Origin: Acidimicrobiia bacterium
GTDB lineage: Bacteria; Actinomycetota; Acidimicrobiia; Acidimicrobiales; Poriferisodalaceae
Assembly: GCA_022826045.1 (NCBI GenBank)
Contig: JAJDVQ010000088.1
Span: 1 to 47,745 of the forward strand
Length of the DNA: 47,745 nt
Reading direction: 5' to 3'
Position 1 is the first letter of the stretch. Each line of letters begins with the position of its first letter. Of the stretch, positions 16,351 through 23,279 are shown in pieces. The notes under the pieces are model-generated. The model was given only the letters and a program-made list of their open reading frames with translations, did no database searches and was not told the origin of the DNA. A program made the translations under genes and the position numbers.

Positions 16351-17334
16351 ATGCGTGCAGTGGTGATACCCGAATACGGCGGCGTCGACGTGCTCCAGGT
16401 ACGGGAAGTGCCCGACCCGGCGCCAGGGCCCGAAGAAGTGCTGGTGAACGTGGCGTGCTCGGCGATGAATCGGGCCGACCTGCTCCAGCGGATGGGCCTG
16501 TACCCCGCGCCGGGCCCCAAGCCCGAATTCGAGATCCCTGGTCTCGAATTCGCCGGCGCCATCGCCGCGCTCGGCGAGCGAGTCACGGGCTGGGCGGTCG
16601 GCGACGAGGTCATGGGCATCGTGTCGGGCGGGGCGAAGGCCGAGCAGGTCGTCACCCACGAGCGCATGCTGCAGCGCATCCCCGCTTCGGTGGAGCTGCG
16701 CGATGCCGCTGCCATCCCGGAGGTGTTCATGACCGCCCACGATGCGCTCGTGACCCAGGGGGGTCTGGCCTCAGGCGGCACGGCGCTGGTGCATGCAGGC
16801 GCTTCGGGCGTCGGCACCGCCGCGATTCAGATCGCCAAGGCCATCGGCGCCCGCATCGCCGTCACCTGCTCGACGTCGAAAGTGGCGGCCTGTACAGATC
16901 TCAGCGCCGACCTGGTCATCGATTACACCGAGACCGACTTTGCTGATGCGATCAAGGAATGGACGGGCCGCCAAGGCGTCGACGTGGTGCTCGACGTGAT
17001 CGGCGGCGACTACCTGGCCCGCAACATCGCATCGGTGCGCGTCCAGGGGCGCATCATCCAAGTCGGCGTCATGGGCGAGCCGACGGCGACGTTCCCGCTC
17101 GGCGCATTGCTGCCGAAGCGAGCGGCGCTGATCGGCACCGTGCTGCGATCGCGGCCCATCGAGCAGAAGATCGACGCCAACCAGCGCTTCTGCGCCGAAC
17201 TGCTGCCGCGCTTCGACGACGGCTCGCTGCGACCGGTCATCGACTCGCGCTTCGCACTCGATGACATCGCCGAAGCGCACGAGTACATGGCCACCAACGC
17301 CAACATCGGCAAGATCCTGCTGGACGTCAGCTAG
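16351..17334 (+). CDS. Zinc-free NAD(P)H:quinone oxidoreductase (MDR superfamily)
   Basis: Medium-chain dehydrogenase/reductase of 327 residues, closest in pattern to the quinone oxidoreductase/PIG3 group. The GroES-like N-terminal part has AMNRADLLQRMGLYPAPG and GLEFAGAIAALG. The NADPH-binding Rossmann motif is seen in VHAGASGVGTAAIQIAKAIGA. The structural and catalytic zinc cysteines of alcohol dehydrogenases are absent. The C-terminus has the usual IDSRFALDDIAEAHEYM. It probably reduces quinones or enals with NADPH. The start ATG 16351 gives a standard N-terminus MRAVVIPEYGG. Confidence 0.92.
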   Translation: MRAVVIPEYGGVDVLQVREVPDPAPGPEEVLVNVACSAMNRADLLQRMGLYPAPGPKPEFEIPGLEFAGAIAALGERVTGWAVGDEVMGIVSGGAKAEQVVTHERMLQRIPASVELRDAAAIPEVFMTAHDALVTQGGLASGGTALVHAGASGVGTAAIQIAKAIGARIAVTCSTSKVAACTDLSADLVIDYTETDFADAIKEWTGRQGVDVVLDVIGGDYLARNIASVRVQGRIIQVGVMGEPTATFPLGALLPKRAALIGTVLRSRPIEQKIDANQRFCAELLPRFDDGSLRPVIDSRFALDDIAEAHEYMATNANIGKILLDVS

Positions 17335-17355
17335 CGCCAGCGACTGACCCGTCGC

Positions 17356-17631
17356 CTACACGGCCTCTGTGGACAACTGGCAGCCAGCATCCTGCAGGCG
17401 CTTCAGAATTTTCATCGTTCTGAGACTCTGCTTCTCGCTCGGAAGCTTCGCAGGGACTGCGGACGCCACATCGAGGACACCGGCGTCGGTAGGAGACAGC
17501 ATTCCTTCGTCGACTCCCCACTGCTTGAGCGACTTCCAAAACTCGGCCCCTGCACTGACTACGGCGATGTCGCTCGCCTGATGATCGGCCCAAGTGGCTT
17601 GATCCCAGATCAGGGACCCTGCGATAGCCAA
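17356..17631 (-). pseudogene. C-terminal fragment, possibly of an AIPR-type phage-defence protein
   Basis: An open frame of 91 codons from TTG 17631 that lies in the same frame as the preceding 50-odd coding codons, separated only by TAG (17635-17637) and one codon. The product contains FWKSLKQWGVDEGMLSPTDA and ends KLPSEKQSLRTMKILKRLQDAG. That resembles my recollection of C-terminal tails of AIPR abortive-infection proteins. No N-terminal AIPR domain is present. It could be a start-less remnant, or the 3' half of a gene broken by an amber codon. Low certainty on the family. Confidence 0.4.
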
Positions 17632-17634
17632 TTG

Positions 17635-17815
17635 CTACTCAGTTCGCGCGGGCACGGCGGATTGTTCGACCTCGTCCTTACGCCCGGCTAGCTGCATCGT
17701 CTGCGTCCGCGTCCGCTGGCGGGCGGCCGCTACACGGTCGAAGAGATTGACGCTCAGAAGTGGCACGACCGCGGTGATCGCGAGCACGAGACCCCATGTC
17801 GACCTCGCAGCCGCC
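17635..17815 (-). pseudogene. Fragment of a small membrane protein ending in an amber codon
   Basis: The minus-strand frame reads a hydrophobic segment WGLVLAITAVVPLLSVNLFDR and then a basic/polar tail (RTRTQTMQLAGRKDEVEQSA), stopping at TAG 17635. The amino-acid pattern looks like the last transmembrane helix plus cytoplasmic tail of a larger protein. Upstream of about 17815 the same frame turns to Arg/Cys-rich noise, while a neighbouring frame carries an RCC1-like motif, so the 5' part has been replaced. No start is evident. Confidence 0.4.
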
Positions 17816-17911
17816 AGGCCGAACCGAGCCGTCGTTGCGCAGCACGCACGAATGCGGGCCGCGTGCGGGCACCGACGTGAACGTGCGCGACGGCGGCGAC
17901 GTCTGCCACAA
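17815..17911 (-). pseudogene. RCC1-repeat fragment
   Basis: One frame encodes SRTFTSVPARGPHSCVLRNDGSVR, quoted here in overlapping pieces: FTSVPARG, HSCVLRNDGSV. This is the classic blade of RCC1/BLIP-II-type repeats (FTSVSAG.HSCALR.DGSV). Only about one blade is left, with no signal peptide and no following blades. A second RCC1 scrap lies at about 21775-21822. RCC1 proteins are large repetitive surface proteins in many Actinomycetota, so these look like scattered debris of one. Confidence 0.5.
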
Positions 17912-18028
17912 GCAGTTGTCACTCCGTAGGCAGGAATACGGGCCCAGAGCTCTAGGAGAACACGGTGCCAGCGAGAGTGACTGCGTTGTAGATGTCGGGC
18001 TGGGCCTTGGCGTCGGAGCTGACCACGA

Positions 18029-18235
18029 TCAGTGCTTTGCCACGACGCTGGACGATTGCTGATCAGGGACCAACTCCGCACGCCATTCGCCGATACCAGA
18101 GTCGGCATCCACGTACTCGGCGATCATCTTCAAGAGATCGGCGAGATCGTCCGCGCCTCCGTTGAACCCGCGGTCATCCTCGGCCCAGAACGAGACGCCT
18201 TTATCTGCGTTCGGGTGGATTCGTACTACGTGCAT
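18029..18235 (-). CDS. HicB-like (DUF1902-type) antitoxin
   Basis: A 68-residue protein with the half-HicB pattern VVRIHPNADKGVSFWAEDD followed by GFNGGADDLADLLKMIAEYV, as in the small HicB/DUF1902 antitoxins. It starts at ATG 18235, 8 bases after the HicA stop, so toxin precedes antitoxin as usual in hicAB loci. There is no C-terminal DNA-binding domain in this short form. A truncated second copy of this gene lies at 20560-20697. Confidence 0.72.
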   Translation of the reverse strand: MHVVRIHPNADKGVSFWAEDDRGFNGGADDLADLLKMIAEYVDADSGIGEWRAELVPDQQSSSVVAKH

Positions 18236-18243
18236 GTCACTCC

Positions 18244-18501
18244 CTAACCGGAACGTCCTCGTCTGCCCCAGAGCAGAGTGCGGATCTCCGGTTCGCTCAA
18301 ACCGACTTGGTTCTCGAGCAGTTGGCGCAGCGCGCGTGCGGGCACATCGCTGCCGTCATGATAAGCGAGCACAATCGGCGGCCGGCCGTCGGCCTCGAGC
18401 CATCGATGCGACCCGCTCTGGCGCACCTGTTGATATCCGATCCGTTTCACCAGCGACAGCACCTTGCGGATTTTCAGCGTCGGATAGTCGGAGATTGCCA
18501 C
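18244..18501 (-). CDS. hicA: HicA-type mRNA interferase toxin
   Basis: Small dsRBD-like toxin of 85 residues. The HicA core is RKVLSLVKRIGYQQVRQSGSHRWLE, seen as IRKVLSLVKRIGY then VRQSGSHRW, with the catalytic His of the GSH motif present. It continues with PIVLAYHDGSDVPARALRQLLEN. HicA toxins cleave mRNA and are neutralised by the HicB encoded next to them. It starts at ATG 18501; the 142 bases upstream are unusually AT-rich near 18535-18565 and probably hold the promoter. Confidence 0.82.
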   Translation of the reverse strand: MAISDYPTLKIRKVLSLVKRIGYQQVRQSGSHRWLEADGRPPIVLAYHDGSDVPARALRQLLENQVGLSEPEIRTLLWGRRGRSG

Positions 18502-18643
18502 CTCGAGGCACGCTACAGAGCAGTTTCATCGATGGCCAGTTATTTTTGATGGGTTTTAATGTGTTTCGTCATAGCACTGATCCTCACGTGACGGGGTCGT
18601 TGCTCGCATCAAGTGCGCATCAGGCCGTAGCTACGATCGCAGC

Positions 18644-18787
18644 ATGTCGCGCCGTGAGACGGTCCTTGAGCTCCAGCGGTCTGCAATCGTGGCTGCGGCT
18701 CGTCGCATCAACGCGTCGTCGATCGCGTTGGCGGGTTCGGAGGCGGAGCGGGTGGTGTGTCGTGCGGTCACGGGCCGAGGAGCGTGA
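18644..18787 (+). pseudogene. N-terminal fragment of an MNT-type nucleotidyltransferase
   Basis: A 47-codon frame beginning MSRRETVLELQRSAIVAAA and followed by INASSIALAGSEAERV. It has the layout of minimal nucleotidyltransferases of toxin-antitoxin systems (helix, then R.FGS.ARGE). The key GS is kept, but the sequence then diverges and stops at 18787, inside the 3' end of the convergent DUF4143 gene. The catalytic aspartates that follow GS in the family are missing. Probably a truncated remnant. Confidence 0.45.
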
Positions 18788-20081
18788 GCGGCGCGACCGC
18801 CACGCCGTCGCTGCGCTCATAGGCGTACCCGGTGGCCGTGATGACGAGCAACTTGGCGGGCGGACCCATCCGGTCGGTGTCTATGTGGTCACAGAGCTTG
18901 TTCAGCGATGTAGCGGCTTCGTCGATGGAACTTGGCTCGCCGAGCCTGACCTCGACAGCGATCCAGCGGCCGTCGCGCAGTTCGACGATGGCGTCTGCTT
19001 CGAGTTCGTTGCTGTCGGAGTAGTGGTACACGCTGCCACCGAGCGCATGGGCGTAGATGCGCAGGTCGCGGACTGCCAACGATTCGAACAGGTGGCCGAG
19101 CAGCGCACGGTCGTCGAGGAGTCGTTGCGCGTTCGCGCTCAATGCGTTGACGGCGAGCGCCGGGTCAGCCAGATGCCGTTTCGCTGCCTGGCGCAGGCGG
19201 GCGCGCGACGCCAGGTGGGGTGACCAGTGCGGCTGGTCTTCGCTGATGTGGATGGCTTCGAGCGTGGACAGGTAGCTCTGCAGCGTTGCGTGAGCGAGCG
19301 GCTGCCGCCCCGCGATGTCTGCAGCAAGCGTCTTCATTGTCGGCGCTGAGCCGCTGTGACGTGCCAGCGAGGCAATCGTGCGGCGCACGTTGGTGGGGTC
19401 GTGTCTGCGGCCGGCAAGCTGCCTGATGTCTGCCCGGCAGGTTTCTTCCAGGTAGTCCGTCAGATACAGCTGGGCATCGGACGGACTCATCGCTGCACAT
19501 GCGGGCCAACCGCCACGACAGAGCACATCGACGACGGAGCGCAGTTGTGCTGCAGCATCACCGTCGTAGGTCTGGTCTGCCGTGGCCGGCGAGTCGCTGG
19601 GCCATGCGGCGCATGCCTCGCCGTCGAACAGGCCTGCGAGGCTGACCAAGCCGGGCGAGTCACCCGACTCGAACAGCGACAGCGTGCGCATCCGCAGCCG
19701 AGCGACCCGGCCGGCGCCGGAATGACGGGTGATGTCATCGGCTGGCTGGGCCGACCCCGTCAGAAGGAAGAGTCCTGGTCGACCGAGGCGGTCGCTGATG
19801 CGCCTGAGCTGGTTCCACAGCGGCTCGGCGAGCTGCCACTCATCGAGCAGTGTCGGAAACGGCCCATCGCCTAACGGCAGCGTGCCGTGGGCGGCGTGCT
19901 CCCGGGCGGCGCTGTCGCGATCAAGCGGCAGGATGCGCTGTGCCAGCCGGCTGGCTGTCGTGGTTTTGCCGCACGCGCGCGGTCCGTCAATGACGGCCAT
20001 CGGCATGATCCTCAGCCGTTCGGCCAGCAGTACATCGACGACGCGCGGCAGGTAGGCAACTGTGTCTGCCGTCGCGTCCAT
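18768..20081 (-). CDS. ATPase with DUF4143 domain (AAA_14/DUF4143 family)
   Basis: Predicted ATP-binding protein of 437 residues of the widespread AAA_14 plus DUF4143 family, often found in accessory regions. Walker A is GPRACGKTT (33-41), followed by LPLDRDSAARE, the Walker B-like TLLDEWQLAEPLWNQLRR, and the sensor LFLLTGSAQP. The C-terminal DUF4143 half has YLEETCRADIRQLAGRRHDP, LLGHLFESLAVRDLRIYAHA, and the nuclease-like block ELEADAIVELRDGRWIAVEV (E-x-D...V-E-V, as in PD-(D/E)XK folds). The function is not established. The start ATG 20081 sits below two copies of a 19-base direct repeat. The neighbours are toxin-antitoxin genes and debris. Confidence 0.85.
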   Translation of the reverse strand: MDATADTVAYLPRVVDVLLAERLRIMPMAVIDGPRACGKTTTASRLAQRILPLDRDSAAREHAAHGTLPLGDGPFPTLLDEWQLAEPLWNQLRRISDRLGRPGLFLLTGSAQPADDITRHSGAGRVARLRMRTLSLFESGDSPGLVSLAGLFDGEACAAWPSDSPATADQTYDGDAAAQLRSVVDVLCRGGWPACAAMSPSDAQLYLTDYLEETCRADIRQLAGRRHDPTNVRRTIASLARHSGSAPTMKTLAADIAGRQPLAHATLQSYLSTLEAIHISEDQPHWSPHLASRARLRQAAKRHLADPALAVNALSANAQRLLDDRALLGHLFESLAVRDLRIYAHALGGSVYHYSDSNELEADAIVELRDGRWIAVEVRLGEPSSIDEAATSLNKLCDHIDTDRMGPPAKLLVITATGYAYERSDGVAVAPLTLLGP

Positions 20082-20123
20082 TGCAGCCTGACTGTAGCGA
20101 ACTCAGCCGTGCAGACTCCACCT

Positions 20124-20165
20124 ATGTGAATGTTTGCAGGTGATGCATGTGAACATTTGCAGGCA
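20124..20165. promoter_or_regulatory. Two 19-base direct repeats upstream of the DUF4143 gene
   Basis: atgtgaatgtttgcaggtg (20124-20142) and atgtgaacatttgcaggca (20147-20165) repeat with a 23-base period, differing at four positions. They lie about 43 bases before the DUF4143 ATG. A 23-base spacing would put both on nearly the same helix face, as in a tandem operator. The regulator is unknown. Confidence 0.5.
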
Positions 20166-20191
20166 TCACGCTGCGACGATTGCGGAAGCGC

Positions 20192-20529
20192 TCATGCCGG
20201 TTCGACGCAGGTCTGGATGCCGTTTTCGCGCACCACGCGACGCAGTGCGTCAGGATCGATTTCTTGCGGCGACGGTGTGTCGTCGTCTTCACTCCGCTCT
20301 AGGTCGCTCGCGTTCCTGCGGCGATGCGGCGGTCGGAGAAGGCAGCGCGGACGTCATCTTCCAGAGACAGCCAGTCCTGCACGAATCCAAGTGCGACACC
20401 GTGCTCAAGCGTGTCGCCCAAGTTGTAGTCGTCCTACAGGCCCCATGCATCGAACACACGAGCGGCGCCGTGCAGCGCGCTCGGCGTGGCGAACAAGTAT
20501 CCAGTCCGGATGCTGATGCGATTCGCCAT
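20192..20529 (-). pseudogene. Small accessory-gene pair remnant with an in-frame amber codon
   Basis: From ATG 20529 the frame encodes MANRISIRTGYLFATPSALH then GAARVFDAWGL, meets TAG (20434-20436), and continues in the same frame with DDYNLGDTLEHGVALGFVQD...DDVRAAF to a stop at 20299. The whole fits a family of small hypothetical proteins I recall with the pattern FATPSF..G.AR..D..G...DYN...DW..V..D, which would be interrupted by the amber. A second frame below it, with EIDPDALRRVVRENGIQTCV, ends at 20192. The 5' part is repeated at 21819-21869. Confidence 0.45.
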
Positions 20530-20559
20530 AGCGCGTACCTTACTGACTCGGCTCGACGG

Positions 20560-20697
20560 TCAGTGCTGCGCCACGACGCTGGACGATTGCTGATCGGGGA
20601 CCAACTCCGTCCGCCATTCGCCGATGTGTGAGTCGGCATCCAAGTACTCGGTGATCATCTTCAAGAGATCGGCGAGGTCGTCCGCGCCTCCGTCTAG
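20560..20697 (-). pseudogene. Truncated second copy of the HicB-like antitoxin gene
   Basis: Encodes DGGADDLADLLKMITEYLDA, IGEWRTELVPDQQSSSVV and AQH before its stop at 20560. That is nearly the same as the C-terminal two thirds of the antitoxin at 18029-18235. DNA similarity runs from about 20560 to 20694 and covers 18030-18170. The first 25 residues are missing and replaced by unrelated sequence, and no HicA gene accompanies it. It is a partial duplication about 2.5 kb away in the same orientation. Confidence 0.75.
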
Positions 20698-20787
20698 CTC
20701 TGCTCTGACGCAGGGCCTCGCCGTCTGCGGGGCTCGGCCCAGCCGCACGACCGGCCCGCTCGCGTTGGTGTCCGTAGACTCGGCGTT

Positions 20788-21099
20788 GTGACCGTTACCC
20801 GCTTCTGGCGTCCTGTGGAGATCCCCGACGATCTCGGGGATCGCCCTGCCGCGGTCCGAAGCGGCCGGGTGAAGCTGCCGAATCACATCGCGTGGAGCGG
20901 CCAAGGCGAGTACGACCTCGACGATCCGCGGGGCCGGGAGCATGTGTACGAACTGGTCATGACCGAGGGCAACGAGGACGATGTGCGCACCTACATCGAC
21001 CTCGACGTGCTGTTGGGCATGTGGGACACGATGCGGATCGCCCCATATGTCCGCGAGCAATGGGCCGAGCACCTGCGCTCTCGCGGCCTGATCCCCTAG
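20788..21099 (+). CDS. Hypothetical partner protein of an AbiEii-type nucleotidyltransferase
   Basis: A 103-residue acidic protein starting at GTG 20788 and ending 3 bases before the GTG of the nucleotidyltransferase gene. It contains FWRPVEIPDDLGDRPAAVRS and VYELVMTEGNEDDVRTYIDL and ends EQWAEHLRSRGLIP. The N-terminal half is rich in Asp and Pro, the C-terminal half helical. It does not look like AbiEi, the usual winged-helix partner. Tight coupling suggests it is the antitoxin or a cofactor of the downstream enzyme. I know related ORFs only as unnamed genes preceding nucleotidyltransferases. Confidence 0.65.
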   Translation: MTVTRFWRPVEIPDDLGDRPAAVRSGRVKLPNHIAWSGQGEYDLDDPRGREHVYELVMTEGNEDDVRTYIDLDVLLGMWDTMRIAPYVREQWAEHLRSRGLIP

Positions 21100-21102
21100 A
21101 GC

Positions 21103-21756
21103 GTGCTCTCGCCGCTGCAGGAGTACATCTGCCGTCTCGTCGGCGGTCTGCCCGAGACGGAGTCGGTGGTCCTCGCTGGCGGTGGTGCCCTCATCGTGCA
21201 CGGCGTCGTGGACCGCGCCACCACAGACCTCGATTTCTTCTCGGCCGATGTCACCGACATCCGGCCCGCGGCCGAGGCCGTGCGCACCGCCTTGGAGAGC
21301 GCAGGCTTGCAGGTTGACATTCAGCGCGGCGGGGCCGTCTTCGTGCGACTCAGCGTCAGCGACGGCGACGACCAGACCGCCATCGACTTCGGCCCCTCGC
21401 GTCGCGCCTATCCACCGATCCATGTGAAGACCGGGCAGGTCCTCGCACTAGAGGACCTCGCTGGCGACAAGATGGCGGCTTTGTTCAGCCGCGCCGCGGC
21501 ACGCGATTTCGTCGATGTCTACGCACTGTCGGCCCGCTTCAGCCGGGTCGAGCTCTACACGCTCGCCAAGGACAAGGACGCCGGCTTCTCGCTGGACCGC
21601 CTCCATGAATCGCTGGGAACCTTCGAGCACCGCTACCGGCACGACTTCCATGTCTCCGACGAGCACTACGAACGACTGCGGGCTTGGGTGCACCAGTGGC
21701 GCGCCGAGCTGCCCGGCCCCGAGGTCGACACACTTGGACACGGAATCGAACTGTGA
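21103..21756 (+). CDS. AbiEii/AbiGii-type nucleotidyltransferase (putative toxin)
   Basis: Nucleotidyltransferase-fold protein of 217 residues related to the AbiEii toxin group. The active-site region shows LAGGGALIVHG (25-34, the GG.A.. loop), RATTDLDFFSAD (DxD metal pair in DLDF, 42-45), and the third acidic site in TAIDFGPS. LALEDLAGDKMAALFSRAAARDFVDVYAL matches the family motif that ends in R.FVD. Such enzymes add nucleotides to tRNA or other targets when not neutralised. It starts at GTG 21103. It forms a two-gene unit with the upstream 103-residue ORF and is flanked by debris, as expected for a mobile defence or toxin cassette. Confidence 0.82.
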   Translation: MLSPLQEYICRLVGGLPETESVVLAGGGALIVHGVVDRATTDLDFFSADVTDIRPAAEAVRTALESAGLQVDIQRGGAVFVRLSVSDGDDQTAIDFGPSRRAYPPIHVKTGQVLALEDLAGDKMAALFSRAAARDFVDVYALSARFSRVELYTLAKDKDAGFSLDRLHESLGTFEHRYRHDFHVSDEHYERLRAWVHQWRAELPGPEVDTLGHGIEL

Positions 21757-21774
21757 ATGCCGTGTCCGACGTGC

Positions 21775-21869
21775 TGGAGCCGCGTTGCTCTGCCTGTAGC
21801 GGTTGTTGCCCCAGCAGGTCACGGCCTAGCGAACAGGTATCCGGTTCGGGAACCGATGTGCTTCGCCAT
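21775..21869 (-). pseudogene. Debris: repeated 5' gene end plus RCC1 scrap
   Basis: ATG 21869 opens a 16-codon frame, MAKHIGSRTGYLFARP, which repeats the beginning of the broken gene at 20529 (about 70 bases of similarity, 20488-20555 against 21829-21896, including the upstream catagcgcgtacc). It stops at 21819. In another frame the next bases encode TCWGNNRYRQSNAAPA, an RCC1-type blade end (CWGNN..GQ). So a truncated small ORF is spliced directly to an RCC1 fragment. Confidence 0.5.
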
Positions 21870-21944
21870 AGCGCGTACCGCTCTGATTCGGCTTGACGGT
21901 CAAAGCAGCGGCACGGAGGTCAGGCAGATGCAGGGGAGAGCCGG

Positions 21945-23216
21945 CTAGCGGCCTTCGATGGGGACGTAGTCGCGCTGGCCGGGGCCGGTGTACTTCTGGC
22001 GGGGCCGGTAGATCTTCTGCTCGGGATCGCCGAGCATCTCCACCCAGTGCGCCAGCCAGCCCGGCGTCCGGCCGATGGCGAACAGCACCGTGAACATGTC
22101 GAGCGGAAAGCCCATCGCCTCATAGATGAGCCCCGAGTAGAAGTCGACATTGGGGTACAGGCGCCGGTCCTTGAAGTAGGAGTCGCTGAGCGCCACCTCT
22201 TCGAGCTTCATGGCGATGTCGAGCAGCGGGTTCAGGCCGGTCACCTTGAACACCGCATCGGCGGTCTCCTTGATGATCTTGGCCCGCGGGTCGTAGTTCT
22301 TGTACACCCGGTGCCCGAAGCCCTGCAGCAGCACATCGCCGGACTTGGCCCGCTCGACATACGCAGCCACGTTGTCGAAGCTGCCGATCTCGTGCAGCAT
22401 CCGGATGACCTGCTCGTTGGCGCCCCCGTGCAGCGGCCCGTACAGCCCGCAGGTGGCCGCCGCCACCGCCGAGTACGGATCGGCCCGGCTGGACCCCACC
22501 GTGCGCATCGTGGTGGTGGAGCAGTTCTGCTCGTGGTCGGCATGCAGAATGAACAGCACGTCGAGGGCTCGTGTCAGCGTGGGGTCGGGCACGTAGTCGG
22601 GGTCGGCCACGCTCCACATCATCCGCAGGAAGTTGCCGGTGTAGGTGAGGTGGTTGACCGGGTACTCGTACGGCAGGCCCATCCGGTTGCGGTACGTGAA
22701 CGCCGCCATCGTGGGCATCTTGGCCATCAGCCGGATGATCTGGACCAGCCGCGTGTAGGGATCGTCGATGTCCTTGGCTTCGGGGTAGAAGGTGGACAGC
22801 GCGGCGATGGTGGAGACCAGCGTGCCCATCGGGTGGGCGTCGTAGCGGAAGCCCTTGATGAAGCGCGTGATGTCCTCGTGCACGTAGGTGTGGAACGTGA
22901 TGTGGTGGATCCACTCGGCCGCCAAGGCCTCGGTGGGCAGCTCGCCGTGGATCAGCAGGTAGGCCACCTCGAGGAAGCTGGACTGCTCGGCGAGCTGCTC
23001 GATGGGGTAGCCGCGGTACCGCAGGACGCCCTCGTCGCCGTCGATCTCGGTGATCTTCGAATCGCAGTTGGCTGTGGAGAGGTAGGCGGGATCGTAGAAC
23101 CACAGGCCTCGGTCCAGCTCGCGCAGTGCGGCCGCGGAGATCGTGCCGTCGACCACGGGAACGGTCACCGACTCTCCTGTGCGGTTGTCGGTGATCGTGA
23201 AGCTGTCCTGCGCCAT
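21945..23216 (-). CDS. gltA: Citrate synthase (hexameric type II)
   Basis: Condenses oxaloacetate and acetyl-CoA to citrate. The 423-residue protein has the N-terminal beta domain typical of GltA (TITDNRTGESVTVPVVDGTI, DPAYLSTANCDSKITEIDG, LRYRGYPIEQLAE). Catalytic blocks are LHADHEQNCSTTTMR, GPLHGGANEQVIRML, FGHRVYKNYDPRAKI (His and Asp of the active site) and the C-terminal PGWLAHWVEM with YRPRQKYTG. The length and N-domain match type II enzymes. It is the last gene of a minus-strand stretch, 63 bases after the carboxyltransferase, so co-transcription is possible. Confidence 0.96.
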   Translation of the reverse strand: MAQDSFTITDNRTGESVTVPVVDGTISAAALRELDRGLWFYDPAYLSTANCDSKITEIDGDEGVLRYRGYPIEQLAEQSSFLEVAYLLIHGELPTEALAAEWIHHITFHTYVHEDITRFIKGFRYDAHPMGTLVSTIAALSTFYPEAKDIDDPYTRLVQIIRLMAKMPTMAAFTYRNRMGLPYEYPVNHLTYTGNFLRMMWSVADPDYVPDPTLTRALDVLFILHADHEQNCSTTTMRTVGSSRADPYSAVAAATCGLYGPLHGGANEQVIRMLHEIGSFDNVAAYVERAKSGDVLLQGFGHRVYKNYDPRAKIIKETADAVFKVTGLNPLLDIAMKLEEVALSDSYFKDRRLYPNVDFYSGLIYEAMGFPLDMFTVLFAIGRTPGWLAHWVEMLGDPEQKIYRPRQKYTGPGQRDYVPIEGR

Positions 23217-23279
23217 CAGTCCCCCTTGTTCGCGCCGCCGAATGTACCCAATATGTCGCTCCGCCGCGAATCCCAGCGC

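Larger units (their letters stand above)
17335..18028. other. Decayed region with several minus-strand gene fragments
   Basis: No intact gene is convincing here. Reading the minus strand from high to low coordinates gives four pieces. First is a stretch coding RGKALIVVSSDAKAQPDIYN and ending at a stop near 17970. Next is an RCC1-like scrap with HSCVLRNDGSV (about 17815-17905). Then comes a membrane-like tail with GLVLAITAVVPLLSVNLFDR ending at TAG 17635. Last is a 90-codon frame to 17356. Frames change at the joints, so they derive from different genes. Confidence 0.6.

Noticed and set aside
20124..20165. CRISPR-like array
   Set aside because: Only two imperfect 19-base repeats with a 4-base spacer and no cas genes. 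More likely an operator.
20434..20436. Amber suppression or pyrrolysine at in-frame TAG codons
   Set aside because: TAG is used as an ordinary stop by other genes in the window (for example the prmA-like and ABC ATPase genes), and the affected ORFs lie among debris. Simple decay explains them better.
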